A DNA stretch of 36,410 bases, from contig QBMB01000013.1 of NCBI GenBank assembly GCA_003241965.1, forward strand, positions 7,094-43,503, read 5' to 3'. The position numbers were made by a program, and so were the translations under genes. The DNA is from Burkholderiales bacterium (lineage in GTDB: Bacteria > Pseudomonadota > Gammaproteobacteria > Burkholderiales > Burkholderiaceae_C). Each line of letters starts with the position of its first letter. Position 1 is the stretch's first letter. This document shows positions 8,335 to 16,402 of this stretch, piece after piece. The notes under the pieces are model-generated. The model saw only the letters and a list, made by a program, of their open reading frames with translations, was not told the DNA's origin and searched no databases.

Positions 8335-8365
8335 ACCATACTCCCGCTGAGGCCGCTCGGTCTAA
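8335..8365 (-). promoter_or_regulatory. Possible rubrerythrin promoter with long spacer
   Basis: Reading the minus strand, TTAGAC (8360-8365) and TATGGT (8335-8340) resemble -35 and -10 elements but are separated by 19 bp. That is longer than the usual 17 and is a spacing used by MerR-family activators. No clear dyad was found in the spacer. The assignment is weak. Confidence 0.28.
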
Positions 8366-8477
8366 TAGTTCGAGGCTATGTGACGCATGGCGCCTGGCTA
8401 TCGCGCCGAGCCCGTGGACAGCCCGTGGACAGCCCCGCGGAAAACCCGAAAACTGGCCTCCATGGCACCCCATTTCA

Positions 8478-8505
8478 TTACGATAAGGGAAATGCGTTGC
8501 ATAAT
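8478..8505 (+). promoter_or_regulatory. Possible promoter of the VOC/monooxygenase genes
   Basis: CATAAT at 8500-8505 is a good -10 element and TTACGA at 8478-8483 a poor -35, with a 16-bp spacer. The predicted start lies about 26 nt before the VOC ATG, leaving room for the GAGGAG-like ribosome binding site at 8525-8531. A short palindrome, ATGC-GTT-GCAT (8492-8502), overlaps the -10 and could be part of an operator. Confidence 0.4.
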
Positions 8506-8537
8506 GTTGAATCTCAACCGCTCTTGAGGAGACCTCC

Positions 8538-9149
8538 ATGACCCCCACCACCCTGCCCGCGCCGGCACCGATCCAGCAGCTGCACCACTACGCCTACCGG
8601 GCGAAGGACGCCGAAGAAACGCGCCGTTTCTACGAGGACATCCTGGGCCTGCCGCTGTACCACATCATCCAGAGCGACTTTGTTCCCAGCACGGGCGAAT
8701 ACTGCCCGTACACACACTTTTTCTTCCGCCTGCAAGACGGCTCGTTCATCGCCTTCTTCGATCTGGGCGACGACGAGGCCGCGCTGCCCAGCCCGAACAC
8801 GCCGAAGTGGGTCAACCACATCAGCTTTCGCGTGAACACCGAGCAAGAGCTGGAAAACACCAAGGCACGTCTCGAGGCCGGCGGCATCGAGGTGCTGGGC
8901 GTGACGGACCACCACATCTTCAAGAGCATCTATTTCTTCGACCCGAACGGCATCCGCCTGGAGCTCACGGCGCAGCTGGCCGACGAGTTCGAGATGCTGA
9001 AAGAAAGCAAGACGGCGCACGCGAGGCTGGCCGAGTGGAATGAGCGCAAGGAGCAGTGGAGGCGTGAACGTGCCGAAGGCAAGACGGCCGCGCCGCTGAA
9101 GCCCCAGCAAAACGACCGGCCTGAAGTTGCCGGGGCTGTGAGGACCTGA
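8538..9149 (+). CDS. VOC superfamily protein (glyoxalase/extradiol dioxygenase-like)
   Basis: A 203-residue cytosolic protein with two vicinal-oxygen-chelate beta-alpha-beta-beta-beta modules in about residues 12-150. Likely metal ligands are His16 or His17 (QLHHYAYR), His94 (WVNHISFRV) and Glu142 (GIRLELTA). The last 50 residues are a charged helical tail rich in Lys, Arg and Glu that is not part of the fold. It lies upstream of an aromatic-hydroxylase-like flavoprotein, suggesting ring cleavage or isomerisation of the hydroxylated product, which is an inference. Glyoxalase or antibiotic-binding roles cannot be excluded. The promoter region is shared divergently with rubrerythrin. Confidence 0.88.
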   Translation: MTPTTLPAPAPIQQLHHYAYRAKDAEETRRFYEDILGLPLYHIIQSDFVPSTGEYCPYTHFFFRLQDGSFIAFFDLGDDEAALPSPNTPKWVNHISFRVNTEQELENTKARLEAGGIEVLGVTDHHIFKSIYFFDPNGIRLELTAQLADEFEMLKESKTAHARLAEWNERKEQWRRERAEGKTAAPLKPQQNDRPEVAGAVRT

Positions 9150-9196
9150 GGGTTTTGGCGTTGGCGTGGCTCCGGGCTGCAATGACTGGGTGAACG

Positions 9197-9388
9197 GCTC
9201 CGCGAATGTCCCCCGGGGCCTTTGGCCCCTCCTCCTTGATTTCGCTGCGCCATTCCCCCAGTCATTTCAGACCTCTCTGCGCTCCAACGTGGGATGACAA
9301 AAGTGCCACTGGCGCAAGGGTGCATGGTGCTCTGCGCAGCGAAATCAAGGAGGAGGCGGCACCAGCCGCCGGGGGACATTCGCGGAGC
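9197..9388. repeat. Large imperfect inverted repeat in the VOC-monooxygenase gap
   Basis: The left unit 9197-9250 and right unit 9334-9388 are reverse complements over about 54 bp. The outer arms match perfectly for 20 bp (9197-9216 with 9369-9388) and the inner arms for 23 bp (9228-9250 with 9334-9356). Only the GC-rich centres between these blocks differ. An 83-bp unique spacer lies between the units. This fills most of the only gene-free stretch above 300 bp (9150-9462). No ORF here looks real. It may be a chromosomal intergenic repeat or a small non-autonomous element, or it may form a long cruciform or RNA hairpin. Confidence 0.85.
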
Positions 9389-9462
9389 AGAGCGCCGTGT
9401 GCCCTGGAGCCCCGCGAGGTCTCCGAATGAAACATCACGAAAGACAAGACCAGGAGCAACGC

Positions 9463-11193
9463 ATGTCAAAGACAACCTACCGCGAAGCCGCACCCACCAA
9501 CAACTACGAATTCACCGGCGGCGGCGGCTATGAGCTGCCCGAGTATCCGTTCGTCGAACCACCCGAGCTCCACACCCAAAGCACCGTGCGCCACCCCGTG
9601 GTCATCGTGGGCGGTGGCATCAGCGGGCTCACGCTGGCCTGCTCGCTGGCCCGCCTGGGCGTGCGCGCGGTGCTGATCGACGAAGACAACACCGTGGGCG
9701 TCAAAGGCGCTTCGTCACGCGGCATCTGCTACACGCAGAAATCACTCGAAATCTTCGAGCGACTCGGCCTGTTCGGTCGCATCGCCGCCAAAGGGGTGCA
9801 GTGGAGCGTGGGCCGCACCTTCGCCGGTGAAGACGAGGTGTACAGCTTTGATTTGCGTCAGCAAGGTCAGTACCACCTGTCGCAACAACCGCCCTTCATC
9901 AACATCCAGCAGTTCTACATCGAAGGCTTTCTGGTCGAGCGCATCCAGGAACTTGGCGTGGTCGAGCTGCGCTGGCAGAACCGGCTCACCGCCTTCGAGC
10001 AGAACGCCGATGTCGCCACCCTCACGGTAGAGACTCCCGCCGGGACCTACCGCATGGAAGCCGAGCACGTGATAGACGCCACCGGATCGGCCAGCCCGCT
10101 GCGCAAATGGCTGCAGGTGCCGTTTGACAGCAAGCGCGGCGACGACCGCTGGTGCATCGCCGACGTGCGCTTCTCCTCGCACCCACCGCAAGAACGCCAC
10201 ACCTGGATCGAGGCGCCCTTCAACGAAAACCGCGCCGTCTGGCAACACCTCATGGCCGACGACGTGTGGCGCATCGACTACCAGATGGCACCCAACGCCG
10301 ACCCCGCCTACGTGAGCCGCGAAGACGTGGTGCGCGAGCGCCTGGCGCGCCAGTTTGGTGCCGACGTGCAGGTCGAGATCGTCTGGGTCGGACCGTACGC
10401 CTACCGCAGCGAATGCGTGCACGCCATGCGCCACGGACGCGTGTTCCTCATGGGCGACTCGGCCAAGGTGGTCAGCCCGTTTGGCGCGCGCGGTGGCAAC
10501 ACCGGCGTGGCCGACGCCGACAACCTGGCCTGGAAGCTGGCCGCCGTGCTGAGCGGCAAGGCCGACGCCGCGCTGCTGGAGAGCTACGACGACGAGCGCC
10601 TGGACGCCGCGCAGCAAAACGTGTGCGTGACCAACCGCACCGCGCGTTTCCTGCGCCCGGCCGACGGTATCGAACGCGTGTTCCGCCAGGCCGCCATTGG
10701 CCTGGCCAAACAGCACCCGTTTGCGCGCGCCCTCATCAACACCGGGCGCATGGCCGTGGCCAACCCGTATGCCCGCTCGCGTGCCTGCACCTACACACCG
10801 GCCAGCGCCGCCGGCCAGTCGGTACAGAACGTGGGTTTTGAATGGGCCGATGGCACGCCGGGCGACGTGAACGACTTGCTCAACTGGGCTGGCGGCAACC
10901 TGCTGGTGCTGGTGTTCGGCGACCTGCCCGCCGCCGCTCTGCAGCGCCTGCGCCGCCTGTGCCTGGACGCGCCGGTTCGCAGTGTGCAGGTGCTGGGCGC
11001 GCAGGGCCATGCACCCGCACTGGAGCATGTGCGCGACCCCAAAGGCCTTCTGCAAGGCGCTTGCCAAACCGCCGGCAATGCCTGGGCGTTGGTACGACCG
11101 GACGGCTATCTGGCGGCCACGGGAGACACCATCAATGACCAGCTGGTGAAGGCCATCGAAAAATCGCTGGGCTTGCTCGGAGACCAACCATGA
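9463..11193 (+). CDS. FAD-dependent aromatic monooxygenase (MhpA/UbiH-like)
   Basis: A 576-residue class A flavoprotein hydroxylase. The Rossmann FAD motif VIVGGGISGLTLA has its glycines at 50-55. The second FAD motif GRVFLMGDSAKVVSPFGARGGNTGVADADNLAWKL lies near residues 325-355 and is typical of 3-(3-hydroxyphenyl)propionate and phenol-type hydroxylases. A C-terminal thioredoxin-like region follows, as in the longer family members. The ATG at 9463 has a GGAG ribosome binding site; the frame extends to 9397 without support. It probably hydroxylates a phenolic or quinone-like substrate with NAD(P)H and O2. The exact substrate is not readable. It overlaps the DUF2783 gene by 4 bp (ATGA). Confidence 0.92.
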   Translation: MSKTTYREAAPTNNYEFTGGGGYELPEYPFVEPPELHTQSTVRHPVVIVGGGISGLTLACSLARLGVRAVLIDEDNTVGVKGASSRGICYTQKSLEIFERLGLFGRIAAKGVQWSVGRTFAGEDEVYSFDLRQQGQYHLSQQPPFINIQQFYIEGFLVERIQELGVVELRWQNRLTAFEQNADVATLTVETPAGTYRMEAEHVIDATGSASPLRKWLQVPFDSKRGDDRWCIADVRFSSHPPQERHTWIEAPFNENRAVWQHLMADDVWRIDYQMAPNADPAYVSREDVVRERLARQFGADVQVEIVWVGPYAYRSECVHAMRHGRVFLMGDSAKVVSPFGARGGNTGVADADNLAWKLAAVLSGKADAALLESYDDERLDAAQQNVCVTNRTARFLRPADGIERVFRQAAIGLAKQHPFARALINTGRMAVANPYARSRACTYTPASAAGQSVQNVGFEWADGTPGDVNDLLNWAGGNLLVLVFGDLPAAALQRLRRLCLDAPVRSVQVLGAQGHAPALEHVRDPKGLLQGACQTAGNAWALVRPDGYLAATGDTINDQLVKAIEKSLGLLGDQP

Positions 11194-11387
11194 ACACGAA
11201 CCCCCACTTCCAGGACGCCGACGCCTTCTACGAACAACTGCTCGACGCCCACACGGGCCTGGGCCGGGAAGACTCGGAGCTGCTCAACGCGCGCCTGATC
11301 CTGCTGCTGGCCAACCAGATCGGTGACGCTGGCGTGCTCAAGGCCTGCATCGACGCCGCGCGCGATATGCCCGCCACCCCGGGTTGA
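11190..11387 (+). CDS. DUF2783 family small protein
   Basis: A 65-residue acidic, helical protein without membrane segments or signal peptide. It matches the DUF2783 pattern (DAFYEQLLDAHTGLGREDSELLNARLILLLANQIGD). Its ATG overlaps the stop of the monooxygenase gene as ATGA, so translation is coupled. From memory, DUF2783 genes commonly follow FAD-dependent monooxygenase genes of this type, so it may be an accessory or small subunit of the hydroxylase (inference). The function is not established. Confidence 0.88.
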   Translation: MNTNPHFQDADAFYEQLLDAHTGLGREDSELLNARLILLLANQIGDAGVLKACIDAARDMPATPG

Positions 11388-11400
11388 AGGGCCGGTCGAA

Positions 11401-11406
11401 TAAAAT
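11401..11406 (+). promoter_or_regulatory. Possible valS -10 element
   Basis: TAAAAT, 14 nt past the DUF2783 stop, is a plausible -10. No good -35 is found 16-18 bp upstream. Transcription from here would place the hairpin at 11432-11451 inside the valS leader. Confidence 0.35.
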
Positions 11407-11431
11407 TCGGCGCTAACCCCATTTCCCCTCA

Positions 11432-11461
11432 CGGCATCCTGCGGGATGCCGTTTTCATTTT
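11432..11461 (+). terminator. Terminator-like hairpin between DUF2783 and valS
   Basis: An 8-bp stem (CGGCATCC at 11432-11439, GGATGCCG at 11444-11451) with a 4-nt loop is followed by TTTTCATTTTT. This is a standard intrinsic terminator for the monooxygenase operon. Because a possible -10 lies upstream at 11401, it may also act as an attenuator within the valS leader. Confidence 0.8.
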
Positions 11462-11472
11462 TGGCGCGCCCC

Positions 11473-14376
11473 ATGACCGACACCCTGAACCAACCCGGCC
11501 TGCAGTCCCTGGCCAAATCGTTCGAACCCGCTGCGCTGGAAGCCCGCTGGGGCCCTGAATGGGAAAAGCGCGGATATGGCGTGGCAGGCTTTCGCGGCAC
11601 GGGTGCACCCCAGGCCGACGCGCCGTCGTTCGCCATCCAGCTGCCGCCGCCCAACGTGACCGGCACGCTGCACATGGGCCATGCGTTCAACCAGACCATC
11701 ATGGACAGCCTCACGCGCTACCACCGCATGTCGGGCGCCAACACGGTCTGGGTGCCGGGCACCGACCACGCCGGCATCGCCACGCAAATCGTGGTGGAGC
11801 GCCAGCTGCAGGCACAAGGCATCAGCCGCCACGACATGGGGCCCACGCCGGCCGAGGCGCGCAAGAACTTTGTGGCCAAGGTGTGGGAATGGAAGGAAGA
11901 AAGCGGCAACACCATCACCACGCAGATGCGCCGCATGGGCGACAGCGTGGACTGGAGCCGCGAGTACTTCACCATGGACCCGAAGCTATCGACCGTGGTC
12001 ACCGAGACCTTCGTGGAGCTGTACGAACAAGGCCTGATCTACAGGGGCAAACGCCTGGTGAACTGGGACCCGGTGCTGATGTCGGCCGTGTCCGACCTGG
12101 AAGTGGAAAGCGAGGAAGAAGACGGGTTCCTCTGGCACATCGCCTACCCCTTGACCGACGGCTCGGGTTCGCTCACGGTGGCCACCACCCGCCCCGAAAC
12201 ACTGCTGGGCGACGTGGCGGTGATGGTGCACCCGGAAGACGAGCGCTACACCCACCTGATCGGCAAGACCGTGAAGCTGCCGCTCTGTGATCGCGACATC
12301 CCCGTGATTGCCGACGACTACGTGGACCGCGCCTTCGGCACCGGTGTGGTGAAGGTGACCCCGGCGCACGACACCAACGACTACGCTGTGGGCCAACGCC
12401 ACAGCCTGCCCATCATCGGCGTGCTGACGCTGCAAGCCGCCATCAACGAGAACGCGCCGGCGAAGTACCAGGGCATGGACCGCTTCGTGGCGCGCAAAGC
12501 GGTGGTTGCCGACCTGGAAGCCGCCGGCCTGCTGGTGGAAACCAAGAAGCACAAGCTCATGGTGCCGCGCTGCGCGCGCACCGGCCAGGTGATCGAACCC
12601 ATGCTCACCGACCAGTGGTTCGTGGCCATGACGTCCAAAGGCAACGAGAACAACGCCAGCGGCACGTCCATCGCCGACAAGGCGATTGCGGCCGTTCAGT
12701 CGGGCGAGGTCAAGTTCGTGCCCGAGAACTGGGTCAACACTTACAACCAGTGGATGAACAACATCCAGGACTGGTGCATCAGCCGCCAGCTCTGGTGGGG
12801 CCACCAGATCCCCGCCTGGTACGACGAAGCGGGCAACGTGATCGTGGCGCGCAACGAGGCCGAAGCCCAGGCGAAAGCCCCGGGCCAGACGCTCGTGCGA
12901 GACCCCGACGTGCTCGACACCTGGTACTCGTCGGCGCTGGTGCCGTTCAGCACCATGGGCTGGCCCAACCAGAAGGAAGGCGCCACCGAGGACTACAACC
13001 TCTACCTCCCCAGCACCGTGCTCGTCACCGGCTACGACATCATCTTCTTCTGGGTGGCCCGGATGATCATGATGACGACCCACTTCACCGGCCGCGTGCC
13101 GTTCAAGCACGTCTACATCCACGGCCTGGTGCGCGACGCGCAGGGCCAGAAGATGAGCAAGAGCGAAGGCAACGTGCTCGACCCGGTGGACCTGATCGAC
13201 GGCATCTCGCTCGCCCCACTGCTCGACAAACGCACCACCGGCCTGCGCAAGCCCGAGACCGCACCCAAGGTACGCAAACAGACCGAGAAGGAATTTCCCG
13301 AGGGCATTCCGGCGTACGGTGCGGACGCACTGCGCTTCACCTTCGCCGCGCTCGCATCGCTGGGCCGCAGCATCAACTTCGACAGCAAACGCTGCGAGGG
13401 CTACCGCAACTTCTGCAACAAGCTCTGGAACGCCACGCGGTTCACGCTGATGAACTGCGAAGGACAGGACTGCGGCCTGGAAGACCACACCAAGGCCGAG
13501 TGCGCGGTGGGCCAACCTTTCCACGGCTACCTGAGCTTCAGCCAAGCCGACCGCTGGATCTCCTCGCTGCTGCAGAAGACCGAGGCCGAAGTCGCCAAAG
13601 GCTTCGCCGAGTACAGACTCGACAACGTCGCCAACACGATCTACGACTTCGTCTGGAACGAGTTCTGCGACTGGTACCTGGAGATCGCCAAGGTGCAGAT
13701 CCAGACCGGCGACGCATCACAACAGCGCGCCACGCGCCGCACGTTGATCCGCACGCTGGAGGCCATCCTGCGCCTGGCGCACCCGGTGATCCCGTTCATC
13801 ACCGAAGAGCTGTGGCAGAAGGTCGCACCCGTGGCCGGCCTGCCAGGCGAGTCGGTGAGCATCGCGCGGTATCCGCAAGCCCAGTTGAACAAGATCGACG
13901 AGGCGGCCATCGCCCACGTCACCAAGCTCAAGACGCTGGTGGACGCGTGCCGCAACCTGCGCGGAGAAATGAACGTGTCGCCGGCCACGCGCCTGCCGCT
14001 GTACGTGCTGGGCGACACCGTTTACATGCAGGCCATGGGTCCGGTGCTGCAGGGTCTGGCCAAGCTGAGCGAGGTGAAGGTGTTCACCGACGAGGCCGCC
14101 TGGGCCGCGTCCGCGCAAGCCGCCCCGGTGGCCGTGGTGGGCGAAGCGCGACTGTGCCTCTTCATGGAAATCGACCTGGCAGCCGAGAAGCTGCGCCTGG
14201 GCAAGGAAGCCACGCGTCTGGAAGGCGAGATCACCAAGGCCACGGCGAAGCTGTCGAACGAAGCCTTCGTGGCCAAAGCGCCGCCGGCGGTGATCGATCA
14301 GGAAAGAAAACGCGTGGCCGACTTCACGGCGACGCTGGAGAAGATGCGCGAGCAGCTGCAACGGCTGGGCGCCTGA
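11473..14376 (+). CDS. valS: Valyl-tRNA synthetase
   Basis: A 967-residue class Ia synthetase that charges tRNA-Val in the cytoplasm and edits misactivated threonine. The HIGH-type signature is HMGH at residues 67-70 within [13 protein letters not shown], and the KMSKS loop is at 560-564. The C-terminal ~70 residues form the coiled-coil arm typical of ValRS ([23 protein letters not shown] and onward). The ATG at 11473 was preferred. An in-frame ATG at 11446 lies inside the terminator stem and would add nine non-conserved residues. No Shine-Dalgarno is evident close to 11473. The gene stands alone, upstream of a repeat-like GC-rich gap. Confidence 0.97.
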   Translation: MTDTLNQPGLQSLAKSFEPAALEARWGPEWEKRGYGVAGFRGTGAPQADAPSFAIQLPPPNVTGTLHMGHAFNQTIMDSLTRYHRMSGANTVWVPGTDHAGIATQIVVERQLQAQGISRHDMGPTPAEARKNFVAKVWEWKEESGNTITTQMRRMGDSVDWSREYFTMDPKLSTVVTETFVELYEQGLIYRGKRLVNWDPVLMSAVSDLEVESEEEDGFLWHIAYPLTDGSGSLTVATTRPETLLGDVAVMVHPEDERYTHLIGKTVKLPLCDRDIPVIADDYVDRAFGTGVVKVTPAHDTNDYAVGQRHSLPIIGVLTLQAAINENAPAKYQGMDRFVARKAVVADLEAAGLLVETKKHKLMVPRCARTGQVIEPMLTDQWFVAMTSKGNENNASGTSIADKAIAAVQSGEVKFVPENWVNTYNQWMNNIQDWCISRQLWWGHQIPAWYDEAGNVIVARNEAEAQAKAPGQTLVRDPDVLDTWYSSALVPFSTMGWPNQKEGATEDYNLYLPSTVLVTGYDIIFFWVARMIMMTTHFTGRVPFKHVYIHGLVRDAQGQKMSKSEGNVLDPVDLIDGISLAPLLDKRTTGLRKPETAPKVRKQTEKEFPEGIPAYGADALRFTFAALASLGRSINFDSKRCEGYRNFCNKLWNATRFTLMNCEGQDCGLEDHTKAECAVGQPFHGYLSFSQADRWISSLLQKTEAEVAKGFAEYRLDNVANTIYDFVWNEFCDWYLEIAKVQIQTGDASQQRATRRTLIRTLEAILRLAHPVIPFITEELWQKVAPVAGLPGESVSIARYPQAQLNKIDEAAIAHVTKLKTLVDACRNLRGEMNVSPATRLPLYVLGDTVYMQAMGPVLQGLAKLSEVKVFTDEAAWAASAQAAPVAVVGEARLCLFMEIDLAAEKLRLGKEATRLEGEITKATAKLSNEAFVAKAPPAVIDQERKRVADFTATLEKMREQLQRLGA

Positions 14377-14433
14377 GCAATGGCCAACAAAATCTCTTCG
14401 GAGCGAAGTTCCTAACCCAGAGACACCGCGGAA

Positions 14434-14490
14434 CTGGCTTCGCCAGGCCGCAGGTGTCGCCCCCCTTCCAGGGGGGTCGCGCGAAGCGCG
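14434..14490. repeat. Cluster of short GC-rich hairpins after valS
   Basis: The valS-downstream gap contains three adjacent dyads: CTGGC-TTC-GCCAG (14434-14446), CCCCCC-TTCCA-GGGGGG (14460-14476) and CGC-GAA-GCG at about 14480-14490. No T-tract follows. The layout resembles the intergenic palindromic elements common in Comamonadaceae genomes; it could slow or end convergent transcription from both sides. Confidence 0.5.
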
Positions 14491-14498
14491 GCGGGGGG

Positions 14499-15539
14499 TC
14501 AGCCCCTATGAAGTGCGATCGAGCCCCACTGCGACGGCGTGACCGCCTGCGGGTCTTCTGGCTCGTGGTACTCCAGGCTGTCAAGCACCGAAAAATCGCT
14601 CACCCGCCCCTCGTTGCCCACGGCGTGCGGCGACAGGGTTTCGTGGATGCGGTGCGCCACGTACCAACTGGCGCGCAGCTTGGCTTCACGGGTGTGTGAA
14701 CCCAGACGCGGCGTGAGGTGCAGGTTGGGAATGCCGTGCAGGGGCGTGCCTTCGGCGGCGAACTGCGGGTTTGCACCGTCCATCAAACAGGCGTCGATGC
14801 GCCCGTCGCACAGCGCCAGCGCCAGGGCATCGGCATCAAACAGCGTGCTGCGGCTCACGCCCACCCACAGCTGACCTGCCTTGCAGTGGTTGAGCAAGCG
14901 CTCGTTGATCCAGCCGCGAAAGCGCGAGGCATAGACCATCTGCAGCGAGATCGCGTCCGAGCGCGACAGCAAGTCTTGCAGGGTCACGGGTTCCACGCCG
15001 AGCTTGTTCCAGAGGGCGGCCGCGTGGTGCACCGCCGGGTCGTAGCCCAGCAAGCGCACGCCCAGGCTCTTGAGCATGGGCGCCAGCGTGTGGGCCACGG
15101 GTGCAAGACCCAACAAACCCACGGTGCTGCCGGAGAGCTCACGCCCCATGCGCACCTGCGAGATCTTGCGGCCCAGCAGCGCGCTGATCATGCCGCGGCG
15201 GTACAGCATGAGCAGACCGTAGAGCAGGTACTCGGCGTTGGAGCGCACGGTGGCGCTGCGCGCCTGCAGCACACGCACATGGCGCCGGGCACAGGCGTCC
15301 AGGTCGGTGTTGTCGCTGGAGATCTGCATGCGTGCCACGATCTCCAGCTTGGGCGAAAAATTGAGGAATTCTTCAGACACCACCACGTGGGGCGGCAGCA
15401 CGATGGCCCGTGTTTTGTACGTTGCCTTGCGCAATTCCACCGGGTCATCGCCCAGTTCGGGCATGTAGGTGACTTCGTGCCGTTCCTGCAGCCACGACAG
15501 GGCTTCGGGCACCAGCGGATCGACGAGGAGGACTTCCAT
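14499..15539 (-). CDS. D-2-hydroxyacid dehydrogenase-like protein, probably catalytically altered
   Basis: A 346-residue protein with the two-domain fold of D-isomer-specific 2-hydroxyacid dehydrogenases. The nucleotide-binding region at about 138-160 reads GSTVGLLGLAPVAHTL, where the family normally has GxGxxG, so the third Gly is missing. Arg230 (GVSRSTLFDADAL) matches the catalytic Arg. The usual Glu about 29 residues later is absent (MDGANPQF), and the catalytic His of TPHxG is replaced by Arg278 (TPRLGSHT). Normal dehydrogenase activity is therefore doubtful. A binding or regulatory role, or a shifted active site using the nearby His282, is possible. It lies 24 bp downstream of tusA on the same strand. 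Confidence 0.85.
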   Translation of the reverse strand: MEVLLVDPLVPEALSWLQERHEVTYMPELGDDPVELRKATYKTRAIVLPPHVVVSEEFLNFSPKLEIVARMQISSDNTDLDACARRHVRVLQARSATVRSNAEYLLYGLLMLYRRGMISALLGRKISQVRMGRELSGSTVGLLGLAPVAHTLAPMLKSLGVRLLGYDPAVHHAAALWNKLGVEPVTLQDLLSRSDAISLQMVYASRFRGWINERLLNHCKAGQLWVGVSRSTLFDADALALALCDGRIDACLMDGANPQFAAEGTPLHGIPNLHLTPRLGSHTREAKLRASWYVAHRIHETLSPHAVGNEGRVSDFSVLDSLEYHEPEDPQAVTPSQWGSIALHRG

Positions 15540-15563
15540 GGCGGGGAACGACGCGAAGCGGCT

Positions 15564-15791
15564 TCAGCGGCGTTTGAGCAGCGAGATGTGATCCTCACCC
15601 ACCGTTTGCTGCTCGACCAGCAGGTTGCCGGTCTGTTTGGCAAATGCCTGGAAATCGCGGACCGAACCTGCGTCGGTGGAGATCACCTTGAGCGTCTGGC
15701 CGCTGTGCATGTCGGCCAGCGCTTTTTTGGCTTTCAGGATGGGCAGCGGGCAGTTCAGACCGCGGGCATCGAGTTCTTTGTCGGCTTGCAT
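15564..15791 (-). CDS. TusA-family sulfurtransferase
   Basis: A 75-residue sulfur carrier protein. The active Cys14 lies in ARGLNCPLPILKAKKAL, the CPxP motif that carries a persulfide. TusA proteins relay sulfur from cysteine desulfurase to tRNA thiolation, molybdenum cofactor or sulfur oxidation pathways in the cytoplasm. The ATG at 15791 has an AAGGA ribosome binding site 7 nt upstream. An in-frame ATG at 15815 lacks one and would give 83 residues. It is located near cysM and a Nudix gene, so a link to cysteine and sulfur metabolism is plausible. Which TusA subgroup it belongs to cannot be settled here. Confidence 0.9.
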   Translation of the reverse strand: MQADKELDARGLNCPLPILKAKKALADMHSGQTLKVISTDAGSVRDFQAFAKQTGNLLVEQQTVGEDHISLLKRR

Positions 15792-15854
15792 GGGGCTTTC
15801 CTTGGGTTGCGCCATTCTAAGCGGCGCATGTTTTGCCTGCAGCGCGCCTTGGCC

Positions 15855-16400
15855 TTAAACGACGGGGTCTGCAGGCCGCTGAAAGTCTTCCATGAACACG
15901 GGTTCCAGGCCCTGGCTGCGCAACCAGTCGGCCAGCGCAAAGCCAGTGCCGGCGCGCCAGCAGCGGATGTTGGCCGGCTCCATGAGCTTGTATTCCAGCA
16001 ACTCGGGCGAGAGCTTCACCTCACCCTGCGCGACCGCGTGGTAGGTCACGATCACCTGATTCATGCGCTGAAAATCATGCACCCCCACCAACGTGAGTTT
16101 TGTCACGCCCAGCGTCGTTTCTTCGGCAATTTCGCGACGGATGCCTTCTTCGGGCGACTCCCCCGCCTCCATGAAGCCGGTGATGAGTCCGAACATGCGG
16201 CTCGACCAGGCGGCGTTGCGCGCGAGCAGGATGCGGCCGTCCAGCTCGACGATGGCGGCCAGCACGGGGGTGGGATTGTTCCAGTGGGTGTAGTCGCAGG
16301 CCGGGCAACGCAGGCGCTCGGTGAATCCGCCGTCTTCTTCCTGGCCGATCAGGGCCAGGGGTGTTGCGCAGGCGGGGCAAAACTTGAAGGCAGTGCTCAT
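15855..16400 (-). CDS. Nudix hydrolase with N-terminal zinc ribbon
   Basis: A 181-residue enzyme with a zinc ribbon at the N-terminus (Cys8, Cys11, Cys32, Cys35) followed by a Nudix domain. The Nudix box is complete: Gly75, Glu81, Arg89, Glu90, Glu93 and Glu94 (GFMEAGESPEEGIRREIAEE). The zinc ribbon plus Nudix layout recalls NADH pyrophosphatase NudC, but the protein is shorter than NudC (about 257) and the C-terminal SQPWPFPxS motif is absent. Its substrate is therefore uncertain, probably a nucleoside diphosphate derivative. It begins 2 bp after the cysM stop, so the two are cotranscribed. The ATG at 16400 fits the family start; a longer frame overlaps cysM. Confidence 0.9.
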   Translation of the reverse strand: MSTAFKFCPACATPLALIGQEEDGGFTERLRCPACDYTHWNNPTPVLAAIVELDGRILLARNAAWSSRMFGLITGFMEAGESPEEGIRREIAEETTLGVTKLTLVGVHDFQRMNQVIVTYHAVAQGEVKLSPELLEYKLMEPANIRCWRAGTGFALADWLRSQGLEPVFMEDFQRPADPVV

Positions 16401-16402
16401 GG

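Noticed and set aside
9206-9533. Small open frames in the 9150-9462 gap
   Set aside because: They are products of the inverted repeat and have no ribosome binding site, family motif or sensible composition.
11446-11472. ATG at 11446 as valS start
   Set aside because: It falls in the 3' arm of the terminator hairpin and adds nine residues not expected at the ValRS N-terminus; 11473 is preferred.
12615-14699. 694-residue open frame inside valS in another frame
   Set aside because: It is Arg/Gly/His-rich with no family motifs, and lies over the well-supported valS sequence; a shadow frame caused by high GC content.
15792-15815. ATG at 15815 as tusA start
   Set aside because: It lacks a ribosome binding site, while 15791 has AAGGA at a good distance and gives the usual TusA length.
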